The position numbers and the translations under genes were made by a program. From Anaerolineales bacterium (lineage in GTDB: Bacteria > Chloroflexota > Anaerolineae > Anaerolineales > Villigracilaceae), in assembly GCA_016927315.1 (NCBI GenBank), contig JAFGMV010000048.1, positions 1 to 57,618 on the forward strand: a stretch of DNA of 57,618 nucleotides, in the 5' to 3' direction. Each line of letters starts with the position of its first letter. Within the stretch, counting starts at the first letter, position 1. Shown here piece by piece: positions 35,432 to 44,283 of the stretch. Below the pieces are notes generated by a model, which saw only the letters and a program-made list of their open reading frames with translations, made no database searches and was not told the DNA's origin.

Positions 35432-37135
35432 ATGAACCTATACCAGCAGTTGAGAGCAATTACAGAGCGCTTTTTGGAAGTATCCACTTCAGATCCGGAT
35501 GATGCCCGTCGCGGCAGGATCACAAACATTATCCTTGGCGTTCTGGGACTGATCAGTGTCAGTGGTGTAATTACTACTGTTTTGCTGACAATCATCGGTG
35601 TGTTATCGCTAAATGATGCACCGGCGATTTTCCTATCCTCACTCGCAACCGGCTTCGGAGCAGTAATTATTTATTTGATCAATCGATATCGTTCCGGAGT
35701 CATTGCGAGCACCCTGCTCATTTTATTGACAATGGCAGCCATGTCATTCGCAGATACTCCAGAGAATCTGATTGGCAGAAGCCTATTCCTCTTCATTTTC
35801 CCACCGATCTTTGCCAGTGTCCTTTTAGGTTCCCGAGCAACTTTTCCATTCTTCATATTGGCATCAATCCAACTCGTAATTATTTCCGTTGTTGCCGGTT
35901 TACCACCCTATGAACCGATTTTTGCAATCCTGACTTTTCTTCTTGTCGCCTTCATCTCCTGGCTTTCTTCAAGAGGCCTGGAGCAGGCTCTTACTGATCT
36001 GCGCGGGATAAACGCCAACCTGGACCAATTGGTGGTCGAACGCACCCAGGCTCTGGCAGAAGCGCTGACCCGTGAACGCATTGAAGCCGGTCGCGGCCAG
36101 GCCATCCTGAACAGTATTGCCGATGGCGTGATCGTCTTCGACCTGAACGGCAGGGCCATCCAGGTCAATCCATCGCTGACACAATTAATCGAAACGCCTG
36201 CTGTTGATATTCTTGGCTCCACGATGGCGCAGATTTCCAGTTCACAAGCCTTGAACGCTGCTAACCAAAAAACTTTGTCCGGATTGCTGTCCGAGCCGGG
36301 TGAGCAGCTTACCAGCCAGCGCATTGAATGGGGCCGCAAGACCCTCTCGGTCAGCTCAGCCCAGGTGCTGGACAGTGAAAATTCACTTATCGGTACCGTG
36401 GCAGTTTTCCGAGATTACACACAGGAAGCAGAAGTCGAACGTATGAAAAACACCTTCCTGGGAATCGTCTCTCACGAACTGCGCACCCCTCTGAATGCCA
36501 TTCTGGGATACGCCGAGATGTTCAAGGAAGGGGTTTACGGGATCGTCAATTCCAGCCAGATCAAATCCTCAGCCCGGATCATGGCCAACACCCAGCGCCT
36601 GCTGGGGATCGTCAATGACCTGCTCGATCACACCCGCATGGAAGCCGGCAAGGTCACTATCCAGATGCGTTCCTTTCGGCTGCGCGAACTGGTTGAAAAC
36701 GTAGACGCCCTGCTCGATAAACCCGCCCGCGAGAAAGGCCTCAAGCTGATCAGCGAACTGGACAACACCCTGCCCGAGACCATCATCGGCGATCCAGCCC
36801 GGCTGCAGCAAGTAATGGTCAACCTGGTTAACAATGCCATCAAGTACACCGACAAAGGCTCGGTCCGGGTCCAGGCATATGAAATCGATAAGAGACACTG
36901 GGGCATCTCCGTCACAGATACCGGACACGGCATCCCCCAAGAGAAGATCCCAGCCATGTTCGAGGCCTTCCGGCAGGGAGATAGCGGCTCGACCCGCGAG
37001 GCCGGCGGCTTCGGCCTGGGGCTTGCAATCGTTAAACAGCTTGTGGAACTGATGGACGGTGAAATTTCCGTTGAAAGCCAGGTGGATGTTGGCAGCACTT
37101 TTACCGTGATTATGCCTCTTATCACAGATAGTTAA
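35432..37135 (+). CDS. membrane histidine kinase with PAS domain
   Basis: 567 residues. About six membrane helices occupy residues 35-185, then a coiled coil (about 190-215), a PAS domain (about 220-330), a HisKA domain with phosphoacceptor His in GIVSHELRTPLN, and a HATPase with NLVNNAIKYT (N box), DTGHGIPQ (G1) and FGLGLAIVKQL (G2). It starts two bases after the second cyclase stop, so it is probably translated from the diterpene transcript. Its base composition drifts from AT-rich in the membrane part to GC-rich from about 36000, which may reflect domain fusion. Confidence 0.92.
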   Translation: MNLYQQLRAITERFLEVSTSDPDDARRGRITNIILGVLGLISVSGVITTVLLTIIGVLSLNDAPAIFLSSLATGFGAVIIYLINRYRSGVIASTLLILLTMAAMSFADTPENLIGRSLFLFIFPPIFASVLLGSRATFPFFILASIQLVIISVVAGLPPYEPIFAILTFLLVAFISWLSSRGLEQALTDLRGINANLDQLVVERTQALAEALTRERIEAGRGQAILNSIADGVIVFDLNGRAIQVNPSLTQLIETPAVDILGSTMAQISSSQALNAANQKTLSGLLSEPGEQLTSQRIEWGRKTLSVSSAQVLDSENSLIGTVAVFRDYTQEAEVERMKNTFLGIVSHELRTPLNAILGYAEMFKEGVYGIVNSSQIKSSARIMANTQRLLGIVNDLLDHTRMEAGKVTIQMRSFRLRELVENVDALLDKPAREKGLKLISELDNTLPETIIGDPARLQQVMVNLVNNAIKYTDKGSVRVQAYEIDKRHWGISVTDTGHGIPQEKIPAMFEAFRQGDSGSTREAGGFGLGLAIVKQLVELMDGEISVESQVDVGSTFTVIMPLITDS

Positions 37136-37158
37136 GAAAAATGTAAACCTGGGATTGA

Positions 37159-37187
37159 TTGCCCAAATCTTTTTTTCAGGTTATATT
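37159..37187 (+). promoter_or_regulatory. promoter for receiver-only regulator
   Basis: TTGCCC at 37159-37164 and TATATT at 37182-37187, 17 bases apart, about 42 bases before the ATG at 37229. The regulator may thus be expressed apart from the kinase. Confidence 0.45.
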
Positions 37188-37228
37188 GTATTGAAGTGTG
37201 GTAATCGAAAACGAAAGGGAAGAGAATT

Positions 37229-37603
37229 ATGGACGATCTTGCACTAATCATTGAAGATGATGAAGACCTCTCAATAATTTTTGCAGAGGCTGTGCGCAAC
37301 GCCGGTTACCAGGTTGAAATGATCCGGGATGGCCAATCTGCACAAAAACGCCTGAAGGAGGCCAACCCCGACCTGATCATCCTGGATATGCACCTGCCCC
37401 ACGTTTCGGGTCCCGACTTGTTCAACCAGATACAGGAAGACAAGCGCATGAAAGACTGCATTGTAGTGATCGCCACTGCCGATGCCCGTATGGGAGATGC
37501 GTACACTACCAAGGCTGATTTCGTCTTGATCAAACCCATCTCCTACGTACAGCTGCGCGACCTGACCGCCCGTTTAAAGAACAACAGCGAAGACGCTTAT
37601 TGA
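37229..37603 (+). CDS. single-domain response regulator (receiver only)
   Basis: 124 residues, a receiver domain without an output domain: acidic residues EDD at 9-11, phosphoacceptor Asp53 in LIILDMHLP, Thr in IATADAR and Lys in VLIKPIS. GGGAAGAG precedes the ATG. It follows the membrane histidine kinase by 93 bases and is the likely phosphate acceptor, passing the signal by protein contact or to another kinase. Confidence 0.92.
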   Translation: MDDLALIIEDDEDLSIIFAEAVRNAGYQVEMIRDGQSAQKRLKEANPDLIILDMHLPHVSGPDLFNQIQEDKRMKDCIVVIATADARMGDAYTTKADFVLIKPISYVQLRDLTARLKNNSEDAY

Positions 37604-38115
37604 TTAGGTGAGTACTCGGTTTTCGTAGAATCTTGTTCCGTGATTGACGGGGACACAACCGCGGTTCGTTTTCAAAAGAAAAAATCATTCCTGTCTCAGG
37701 TTTTAATTACAATCAACTTGTACCTCTGTTTCAACACGCCCAGCGTAAGCGCGGCGCACAGTATAGCGCACCTGGCAGTATCCTGCCAGCAGGCCTGATC
37801 GTGTGACTGGCAGGGTACCCGCAAATAACTTGAAGCAAAGTTATACAACCGGCTGCCCTGTCAGCAAACTGGTTGGCCATATTCGGCATCCCAGGTATAA
37901 CTGACCCCAACCGAAAGATAGATCCGGAACGAGCACACCCTTATTCACGGTTGCTTACTTCAGAAAAGAAAGGTTTTCAGAGCAGCGCACACTCATTGGG
38001 TGGATCTTCTGGGTGTCGCATTCATTATTATCAGGGCGTCATACTTATTATCAACCCCATATATATGACGCCCTGATCGAAAGCAGCTAACGTTAATTCA
38101 TTTGTTTCCCCAACA
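37604..38115. other. intergenic region with long-loop inverted repeat
   Basis: About 510 bases between convergent genes. No gene is supportable. Near its end is a 14-bp perfect inverted repeat (38030-38043 with 38064-38077) around a 20-base AT-rich loop. Confidence 0.5.
38030..38077. repeat. 14-bp perfect inverted repeat, 20-base loop
   Basis: ATCAGGGCGTCATA and its exact complement TATGACGCCCTGAT. It lies about 40 bases beyond the stop codon of the minus-strand DUF4173 gene, so it may end that transcript, although no strong T-run follows. Confidence 0.5.
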
Positions 38116-39699
38116 TCAATCCATATACCAATCGCTGTAGCAGGGATACTCCTCCAGGTTCGGGCCAATCACAATCAAAGGCCAGCGCTCCGTATTCAGA
38201 GAATAATCATCCAGGTCAGGCTGCATGCTCTCCAAGACACGCTCCGCCCGCCACCTGGAAAGGTGGAAGGATTGCCACGGGGCAGGAGTATCTTCTTCTG
38301 GATAATTGTCGAAACACACCAATACAGCCCCAATGGCAGTTTGATCGGCCTTGGAGACGCGCTGGTCGCTATAAGCCCGTGCCAGCACCGGGACAGCATC
38401 GTCTGAGAGTGTGACCAGGTACTGCCAGTCGAATTCTTCTCCCTGCAGCCCCCGGGCCACATTCTGCCGCACGATAAAGGCATCCACATTCAGGACAGAA
38501 AGCGAAATGATAAAACCCAGGGAGGTCATCACCGCAGCAAAGGCAAATGCCCGCTGGCGGCGCAAGATCTCAAGCAGAATTACAGCTACCAGGAGTACTC
38601 CCAGCCAGATCATGAAGACATGCGTATACGTGCGCAGACGCGAGAAACCATAGGCGGTTTCATACAACACCAGCCGGTGATAGGCTGAGACCAGCATGAC
38701 AATCACCAATCCAACCAGCCCGATCCCCAGGGCTGAGAAGGACCGCCGTTGAACAGGTCCCTTCCTGCGAGAGATGCCGCTCAATCCCAGCAAGAGCAGC
38801 AGGCTGAAGAATGCCACTGCCACCAGTTCACCAAACCCGCGCCTGGCATACTCGGAAAAGGTAAAGCCTTCGAAGTTGATATTCGCCGTCCCTCCAAAGA
38901 AATACTGGAACTGCACGATCACAAAAGAAGCAAAAAGCACAACGATACTTACCAGGACAATCACCGTTTCGACAAAACCCAGGAATGCCGGCACTGCAGG
39001 TTTCTCCTCCCCAACCAGCTTCTCCTGGCTGCTTTTCCAGGCTGCATGCAGGAGCACTCCGGCCAGGATATATCCCAAAACCAGAATATAGGACAGGCGG
39101 AAGATATATTCGGGTATTTTCTCCAGACGAAAGAGCTGAATGAATTCTTCGACGCGCAAGGCATAGATCTGGTCTGCCTCCGACAACAACCAGGCAAAGA
39201 AAGCCACCAGCGGTACCGCGATCAAGACACCCCGCACCACCGGCCAAAACCAGCGGACCCTGTTTACCGGTGAACCGGCTTCAGCCTGCTCACGCCTGGT
39301 CTCAGAGGTAAATACGATCCCCAGAGATAGTGTGCTGATCAGCAAACCAAAGAAACCAGCGATATAGTCAGCGACACCGTACTGGATCCAGCGGCCGCCC
39401 AAATATGTGATCGCCAGGGCGCCCACCAGGAACAGGGCCATGCCGCAGGTCAGGAACAATGTCATCGGTTCGCGGCGCATAAAGGACATCACCAACAGGA
39501 AGAAAATGGGAAGCAGCAGGCCAGTGCTCGCCCGTCCCGGGCGCAGCCCGGCCCACCACAGCAGCACAAAGCCTGTCAGCAGGCAGAGCGTTATAAAAAT
39601 GGCAAAATTGATTCCCGGGATCTTCTTCCAGAAAAGCAGATCAAAAATCCATCCTAAGGCAAACATACTGATCCACAATCGGTTTGGGTTGGCTTTCAT
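38116..39699 (-). CDS. DUF4173/DUF4153-type integral membrane protein
   Basis: 527 residues with about twelve hydrophobic helices through residue 415, then a soluble C-terminal part of ~110 residues with ALARAYSDQ and several Trp. The segment FTFSEYARRGFGELVAVAFFSLLLL and the preceding WLLSEADQIYALRVEEF fit the DUF4173 family, whose function is not known. AAGGAGAGG precedes ATG 39699. It is monocistronic and convergent with the receiver gene. Confidence 0.75.
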   Translation of the reverse strand: MKANPNRLWISMFALGWIFDLLFWKKIPGINFAIFITLCLLTGFVLLWWAGLRPGRASTGLLLPIFFLLVMSFMRREPMTLFLTCGMALFLVGALAITYLGGRWIQYGVADYIAGFFGLLISTLSLGIVFTSETRREQAEAGSPVNRVRWFWPVVRGVLIAVPLVAFFAWLLSEADQIYALRVEEFIQLFRLEKIPEYIFRLSYILVLGYILAGVLLHAAWKSSQEKLVGEEKPAVPAFLGFVETVIVLVSIVVLFASFVIVQFQYFFGGTANINFEGFTFSEYARRGFGELVAVAFFSLLLLLGLSGISRRKGPVQRRSFSALGIGLVGLVIVMLVSAYHRLVLYETAYGFSRLRTYTHVFMIWLGVLLVAVILLEILRRQRAFAFAAVMTSLGFIISLSVLNVDAFIVRQNVARGLQGEEFDWQYLVTLSDDAVPVLARAYSDQRVSKADQTAIGAVLVCFDNYPEEDTPAPWQSFHLSRWRAERVLESMQPDLDDYSLNTERWPLIVIGPNLEEYPCYSDWYMD

Positions 39700-39849
39700 G
39701 GTACCTCTCCTTAATATAGTTTCTCACAAGCTTACCCAAATAAGACTCTCAGAAGCTATCAGATTCATTGTTTTGGTATATGTTGGACCGATATCAGTCC
39801 ACTTGGCAGTATAAAAAGATTACAAATAGTTAAGAGCTTAATAATGTTA

Positions 39850-39878
39850 TTGACTTTCAGGCTGATTTATGTCATACT
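39850..39878 (+). promoter_or_regulatory. promoter of orphan small transcript
   Basis: TTGACT at 39850-39855 and CATACT at 39873-39878, spaced exactly 17 bases. It faces a region with no annotated gene and a strong hairpin 150 bases further on. Confidence 0.5.
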
Positions 39879-39884
39879 AACCGC

Positions 39885-40041
39885 ACTCAGGGGACCGCAA
39901 AAATGCCATCCTTAAGATGAGGAGGTGGTGTGCACAATGGATAGTAGTAAGAAACAATGCGCTGTGGCATCCCTCCTCGCTCTGCGATAAAGATGCCATA
40001 GCGCGCATACCGGGAGACCGCCGTACGGCGGTCTCCCCCTT
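39885..40041 (+). ncRNA. candidate small structured RNA with 17-aa ORF
   Basis: The interval runs from the predicted promoter to the hairpin terminator and lies between two minus-strand genes, so it is not a leader for either. It holds a strong Shine-Dalgarno (AGGAGGTGG, 39920-39928). CCCTCCTC at 39971-39978 can pair with that Shine-Dalgarno. ATGCGCTGTGGCATC (39957-39971) can also pair with GATGCCATAGCGCGCAT (39992-40008). The alternatives suggest a riboregulator or leader-peptide-like RNA. This is a prediction only. Confidence 0.4.
39937..39990 (+). CDS. 17-residue ORF in the small transcript
   Basis: ATG 39937 to TAA 39990 encodes MDSSKKQCAVASLLALR. A near-ideal AGGAGGTGG lies about nine bases before the ATG, with a promoter upstream. 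The peptide has a basic start and a hydrophobic end. It may be a functional peptide or only a translated regulatory element. Confidence 0.35.
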   Translation: MDSSKKQCAVASLLALR

Positions 40042-40042
40042 T
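40012..40042. terminator. strong palindromic hairpin between small transcript and pfk gene
   Basis: GGGAGACCGCCGT and its exact complement form a 13-bp arm palindrome (40012-40037), followed on the plus strand by CCTTT. It also lies just after the stop codon of the minus-strand phosphofructokinase gene and could serve both. Confidence 0.7.
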
Positions 40043-40044
40043 AA

Positions 40045-41133
40045 TCAGCCTGCGTCCCCGAACGAGATGCCCAGGTCACGGGCGGTCTGGACGGCATCGC
40101 TTTCCAGGTTAACCCGTTTGGGAACCACCAGGGCCTCCTGCAGCCCCGTATCGACCACTTCTGTGCCCTGCAGGGCCACCATCCTTCCATACTTCTCTTC
40201 GGCCGCCAGGCGGACGGCTGCCGCCCCATAGCGGGAACACAGCCAGCGATCAAAGGCAGTCGGGGAGCCTCCCCGCTGTAAATGTCCCAGGACAGTCACT
40301 CTTGTCTCCAGGCCTGTGTCTATTTGTAAGGTATCAGCCACCTGCTGGCCGATCCCCCCCAGGCGCGGCGCATAGATCTCATCCCCGGCCTGCCTGTACA
40401 CCAGTCCGCCATCCCGAGGCCTGGCCCCTTCCGAAACGACCACAATACTGAAATAAGTACCTCGCCGTACCCGGTCCAGGATCTTATCTACAATTGCTTG
40501 CCAGGTAAATGGGATCTCAGGGATCAGGATCACATCGGCGCCGCCGGAGATCCCGGCATGCAGGGCTATAAAGCCAGCATCCCATCCCATCAACTCCAGG
40601 ACCATAACCCGGTGGTGCGATTCGGCTGTGGTATGCAGACGATCGATGGCCTCCATGGCAATATTCACAGCCGTATCAAAACCAAAGGTGACATCCGTAC
40701 CGCCGATATCGTTGTCGATGGTCTTGGGCACGCCAACAACCGGGACGCCTTTTTCATAAAACTCCTGGGCAATCCTAAGGGAACCATCCCCGCCGACAAC
40801 AATGACCCCATCTACCTTCAATTTCTTGATCGCACTTACTACCTGGTCAGAGACATCGATCACCTGTTCTTCGCCATCTTGCTCCACCTTGCGGGCGAAA
40901 GGATTCCCCCGGTTGGCCGTTCCCAGGATCGTCCCACCGCGCGGCAGAATCCCGCGCACCTCCTTCAAACCCAGGGGAACAATCCCTCCCGGTTCAATGA
41001 AACCATCATACCCATTCCTGACCCCGAGAATCTCACAACCATACACCTGGACAGCCGTCTTGACGGCTGCCCGTAGGACCGCGTTCAACCCGGGGGCATC
41101 CCCCCCTCCGGTCAGTATTGCCAGTCGTTTCAT
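40045..41133 (-). CDS. 6-phosphofructokinase, ATP-type predicted
   Basis: Phosphorylates fructose 6-phosphate in glycolysis. 362 residues with GGDAPGLNAVLRA at the N-terminus (nucleotide loop), GGDGSLRIA, PKTIDNDIGGTD (catalytic TIDND), MGWDAGFIAL and VLGHLQRGG. Gly in GGDGS with Lys in PKTIDND is the combination seen in actinobacterial ATP-dependent enzymes; pyrophosphate-dependent forms carry Asp at the first place. AGGAGACAAAGG precedes the ATG. It is 22 bases downstream of the DUF3048 lipoprotein gene and probably shares its transcript. Confidence 0.93.
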   Translation of the reverse strand: MKRLAILTGGGDAPGLNAVLRAAVKTAVQVYGCEILGVRNGYDGFIEPGGIVPLGLKEVRGILPRGGTILGTANRGNPFARKVEQDGEEQVIDVSDQVVSAIKKLKVDGVIVVGGDGSLRIAQEFYEKGVPVVGVPKTIDNDIGGTDVTFGFDTAVNIAMEAIDRLHTTAESHHRVMVLELMGWDAGFIALHAGISGGADVILIPEIPFTWQAIVDKILDRVRRGTYFSIVVVSEGARPRDGGLVYRQAGDEIYAPRLGGIGQQVADTLQIDTGLETRVTVLGHLQRGGSPTAFDRWLCSRYGAAAVRLAAEEKYGRMVALQGTEVVDTGLQEALVVPKRVNLESDAVQTARDLGISFGDAG

Positions 41134-41155
41134 CCTTTGTCTCCTGCTGGCAGCC

Positions 41156-42340
41156 TCAGGGAAACTTCAGCACAAAACGCCAGCCCTGTTCATCCTGGCT
41201 GATCTCTGAGGTCTGTCCCATCACTTCGAACCAGGTGGTACCCGGTTTGAAGGGAAACAGCCTGCCATTTTCATAGGTCAGATAAACCACTGAATCCGGC
41301 GCAGGGCGCTGCCACTTGAGCTGGTAAGCCTGTCCGTCCCGAAAAGCAAACGCAAGCCCTGAATTTTCGAAAGACATCTCCACGATTTCGGGAGAAATCG
41401 AGTAATACTGGTGCGGTATCAACAATACGACCAGAGTGTCGGCAGCAATCGGGAGAGTGTTCAGGCGGTCGGTCAATTGGGCATAGGTTTCATCCCGCCC
41501 ATTATAGAAATCATCTTTCGTATCTGCAAAACGCAGGTAGCGAGCGGTCGCGGTATCGTAATCCCAGCGGCTGTAGGTAGCTGATGAAAAACGCGTATAG
41601 ATCGTATCAACAGGTGCCCCGCCTTCTGGAACCTGCAGCTGGAAAAACATGCCGTCCAGGTTCTGGCGGGTGTTGGCCAGGCCCTCTTTTTGTGAGGCAT
41701 AGCTGCTCAACTCGGCCGTATTCCCCAGCAGGAAATTGAACCCGCCTGATTGAAAACGACACATTGCCGGGCAACCTGCTTCCCACTCATACATCAACCG
41801 GTTGGCGTACTCGGTACTCGAAAAATGGTTGCGCACCCGGTAATCGGCGCTGCCAAAGGCAAAGATACCTTTGTACATGCGGATCAAATTCTCGTCGAAG
41901 AAGCGCCCAGAGCGGATATCACCTACCTGGCTGGCATCCCGGCCGTAGAAAATGGCTGCAAAGCGGGTATCACCACCTTCAATGTAGTATTCGTACACAA
42001 TATCTGCCATAGAGAGACCCCACTGAGGCCGGATATTGTCTGGAGCATTGGATACTTTGGAGATCACCGGTCTTCGTTCAAGCAAAGCCGGTTCGCTGGC
42101 TTCAAGCCCGGTCAGGGGGTTAACTGATTCCGGAAAAGTGGTTGGTCCGTAGCCCTGGGCAGGATATCCCCCGGGAAGCGGCGTCGGGGTCTGTGTTGGG
42201 GTTGCAGCAACCGTCACTACCGGGGTGGCCGTCCAGGCAAGGACAGGCTCCGGGGTTGAGACAGGCTGGATGCCGGAAAGGGGCTGGCAGGCCGTGCCTG
42301 CTATCATCAATATCAACAGGATTGAACCGGTTCGTTTCAT
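41156..42340 (-). CDS. DUF3048 lipoprotein (YerB-like)
   Basis: 394 residues. A lipoprotein signal ends in AGTAC with Cys18, followed by a Pro/Thr-rich linker (about 25-60). The DUF3048 core begins NPLTGLEASEPALLERRPVISKVSNAPDNIRPQWGLSMADIVYEYYIEGGDTRFAAIF, and a C-terminal half with LYWDYD-like segments ends in a predicted beta domain. YerB relatives are surface lipoproteins of unknown role. CCAGGAGG precedes the ATG. It is first in a two-gene transcript with phosphofructokinase. Confidence 0.88.
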   Translation of the reverse strand: MKRTGSILLILMIAGTACQPLSGIQPVSTPEPVLAWTATPVVTVAATPTQTPTPLPGGYPAQGYGPTTFPESVNPLTGLEASEPALLERRPVISKVSNAPDNIRPQWGLSMADIVYEYYIEGGDTRFAAIFYGRDASQVGDIRSGRFFDENLIRMYKGIFAFGSADYRVRNHFSSTEYANRLMYEWEAGCPAMCRFQSGGFNFLLGNTAELSSYASQKEGLANTRQNLDGMFFQLQVPEGGAPVDTIYTRFSSATYSRWDYDTATARYLRFADTKDDFYNGRDETYAQLTDRLNTLPIAADTLVVLLIPHQYYSISPEIVEMSFENSGLAFAFRDGQAYQLKWQRPAPDSVVYLTYENGRLFPFKPGTTWFEVMGQTSEISQDEQGWRFVLKFP

Positions 42341-42780
42341 AGGCCGGAGAACCTCCTGGGGTTAATCATACCGCGAATGTGAGGATACCAATGAGAAGAT
42401 CGATTGAGAAACAACCTGTCTTTTTGATTGACTGGCAAGGTTAATGCGTTTCATGGGGCTGAACCGGTTTAAGAAGGATGTAAGGAGGCTCCAGCAAGGA
42501 GCACAATGCAAGAACACAACCGTGATAACCTTTCTGGTGGTGCCTCCCTGTTTTTCACATGTGCTTCCCCAAAATCAGGCTATTTTCATCCCATCAAACG
42601 GGTCTTTCTCAAAATCATATAAGTAAAGTGGATGAAGTCACAAAAATGGATTTCGACAGCGAGAGAATGCAGTAAAAAACCAAACTTTGTGCTCCTTTGA
42701 GGCCTTTGTGGCGAATATATTACCTTTTTGGTGCGCCATCACTGATTTTGACAAAGCCGTAGTCCCATTAAAAGACTTGC
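42341..42780. other. intergenic region between divergent genes
   Basis: About 440 bases. No gene, tRNA or strong hairpin is visible before the promoter at 42781. It presumably holds the minus-strand promoter of the DUF3048 gene as well. Confidence 0.5.
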
Positions 42781-42809
42781 TTGCTTTTCAAAGGCAATCC
42801 CCATATAAT
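42781..42809 (+). promoter_or_regulatory. promoter giving a nearly leaderless DUF2085 transcript
   Basis: TTGCTT (42781-42786) and perfect TATAAT (42804-42809) with 17-base spacing. Transcription should start about 42815-42817, only a few bases before ATG 42820. Confidence 0.65.
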
Positions 42810-42819
42810 GGGAACAACT

Positions 42820-43659
42820 ATGAAGCGCCAAGCTGCCATCAAGTTTATTGGTAAAGCAGCGCGCTGGCTGGTTCCTCTGGCAGCTATCCTTGTACTGGGC
42901 GCCTTTTACCTGATTGCGCCGCCCGGGCTGCTTGGAAAAGCAGATGGAATCGGCTACGCGGTCTGTCACCGTCTTGACCACCGTTCCTTTCACATTGGCG
43001 AAAGAGCCCTGCCTCTATGTGCCCGCTGTACAGGGACTTTTATGGCGGCTGCCATCGGGCTGCTCTTCCAGGCCCTGGCAGCACCAAAACGTGGAGGGCT
43101 GCCGCCCTGGAAAATCGGTATTCCGCTGATCCTGTTCGTTCTGTTTTGGAGTTTCGACGGAGCCAATTCGTACCTTTACCTGATCAAATCAGTGTATCCC
43201 GGCCGGTTTGAAAACATCCCGAACGTGTACATCCCGAATAACCCATTACGCCTGCTGACCGGCAGCGGGATGGGCCTGGCCATGTCAGCCGGGTTATACC
43301 CGGTCTTCAACCAGACATTTTGGAAAGATTTCCCCAACCAGCCGGCATTGGGAAGCTGGAAACGCTCCGGCCTGCTGGCCGGGATTATGCTGTTGGTCGA
43401 TCTGGGCATCCTGACTGAACATCCCGTGTTCCTGTATCCAGCAGCAGTGCTCAGTACAATCGGGGTTCTGGCCCTGTTAAGCCTGGTGTTCAGCATGTTG
43501 TGGGTGATGATCTCCCGCCAGGAGAATCAATTCACCTCCTTGAACGAGACCTGGCTGCCGCTGGCTGCCGGTCTTACGATTGCCATGATCATGATCCTAT
43601 CCATCGACCTTTTCCGGTTACAATTAACCGGTACCTGGGGCGAATTTCCATTGGGTTAG
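42820..43659 (+). CDS. DUF2085 membrane protein
   Basis: 279 residues from ATG 42820; a longer frame from 42781 would overlap the promoter and is rejected. Seven or so hydrophobic helices. VCHRLDHRSFHIGERALPLCARCTGTFM near residue 47 is the DUF2085 signature, with Cys and His residues that could bind metal. Function unknown. It heads a group of small membrane protein genes (DUF4126, DUF4190, 55-residue peptide). Confidence 0.85.
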   Translation: MKRQAAIKFIGKAARWLVPLAAILVLGAFYLIAPPGLLGKADGIGYAVCHRLDHRSFHIGERALPLCARCTGTFMAAAIGLLFQALAAPKRGGLPPWKIGIPLILFVLFWSFDGANSYLYLIKSVYPGRFENIPNVYIPNNPLRLLTGSGMGLAMSAGLYPVFNQTFWKDFPNQPALGSWKRSGLLAGIMLLVDLGILTEHPVFLYPAAVLSTIGVLALLSLVFSMLWVMISRQENQFTSLNETWLPLAAGLTIAMIMILSIDLFRLQLTGTWGEFPLG

Positions 43660-43679
43660 TTTGCTTCTAAGGAGGCTGT

Positions 43680-44258
43680 ATGCAACTGTTAATGGGTATT
43701 CTGGGTGCGTTCGGGTTGTCTGCCAGCGCTGGACTGAATGCTTATATTCCCCTGTTGGTCGTCGGTAGTATTGCCCATTACACGGACTGGATCACACTCA
43801 ATTCACCCTGGGATACATTGGCCAATCCCTGGGTGCTGATCGTACTGGGTATCCTGGTGATTATCGAAATGCTGGCCGACAAGTTCCCGGCAGTCAATCA
43901 TATCAATGATGCCATCCAGACGTTTGTACGCCCCGCAGCCGGGGCAATTGTATTTGCGGCCAGTGCTAATGTGATCACTGATATCCACCCGGTCTTATCG
44001 TTGATCTGCGGGCTGCTGATTGCCGGCAGTGTACACGTTGTCAAGTCGGTTGCTGTGCGGCCAGCTGTCACCGCCACAACTGGCGGAGCTGGTAATGTCC
44101 CGGTCAGCATCATCGAAGACATCACAGCCACGATCCTGTCCATTCTTTCGGTTGTTCTCCCGATCCTGGTCGGAATTCTCCTGATCGTGATCGCCATATT
44201 GGTTTATCTCTGGTGGCATAAGCGCAGGAACCGCAGCAGGCCGCGGGCATTGTCATAA
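43680..44258 (+). CDS. DUF4126 membrane protein
   Basis: 192 residues, about five membrane helices. It begins with the DUF4126 pattern GLSASAGLNAYIPLLVVG and contains EMLADKFPAVNHINDAIQTFVRPAAGAI. A basic C-terminal tail (HKRRNRSRPR) should be cytoplasmic. AAGGAGG precedes the ATG, 20 bases after the DUF2085 gene. Function unknown. Confidence 0.88.
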   Translation: MQLLMGILGAFGLSASAGLNAYIPLLVVGSIAHYTDWITLNSPWDTLANPWVLIVLGILVIIEMLADKFPAVNHINDAIQTFVRPAAGAIVFAASANVITDIHPVLSLICGLLIAGSVHVVKSVAVRPAVTATTGGAGNVPVSIIEDITATILSILSVVLPILVGILLIVIAILVYLWWHKRRNRSRPRALS

Positions 44259-44283
44259 ACAGATCTTTCATCTGGAGGAAAAA

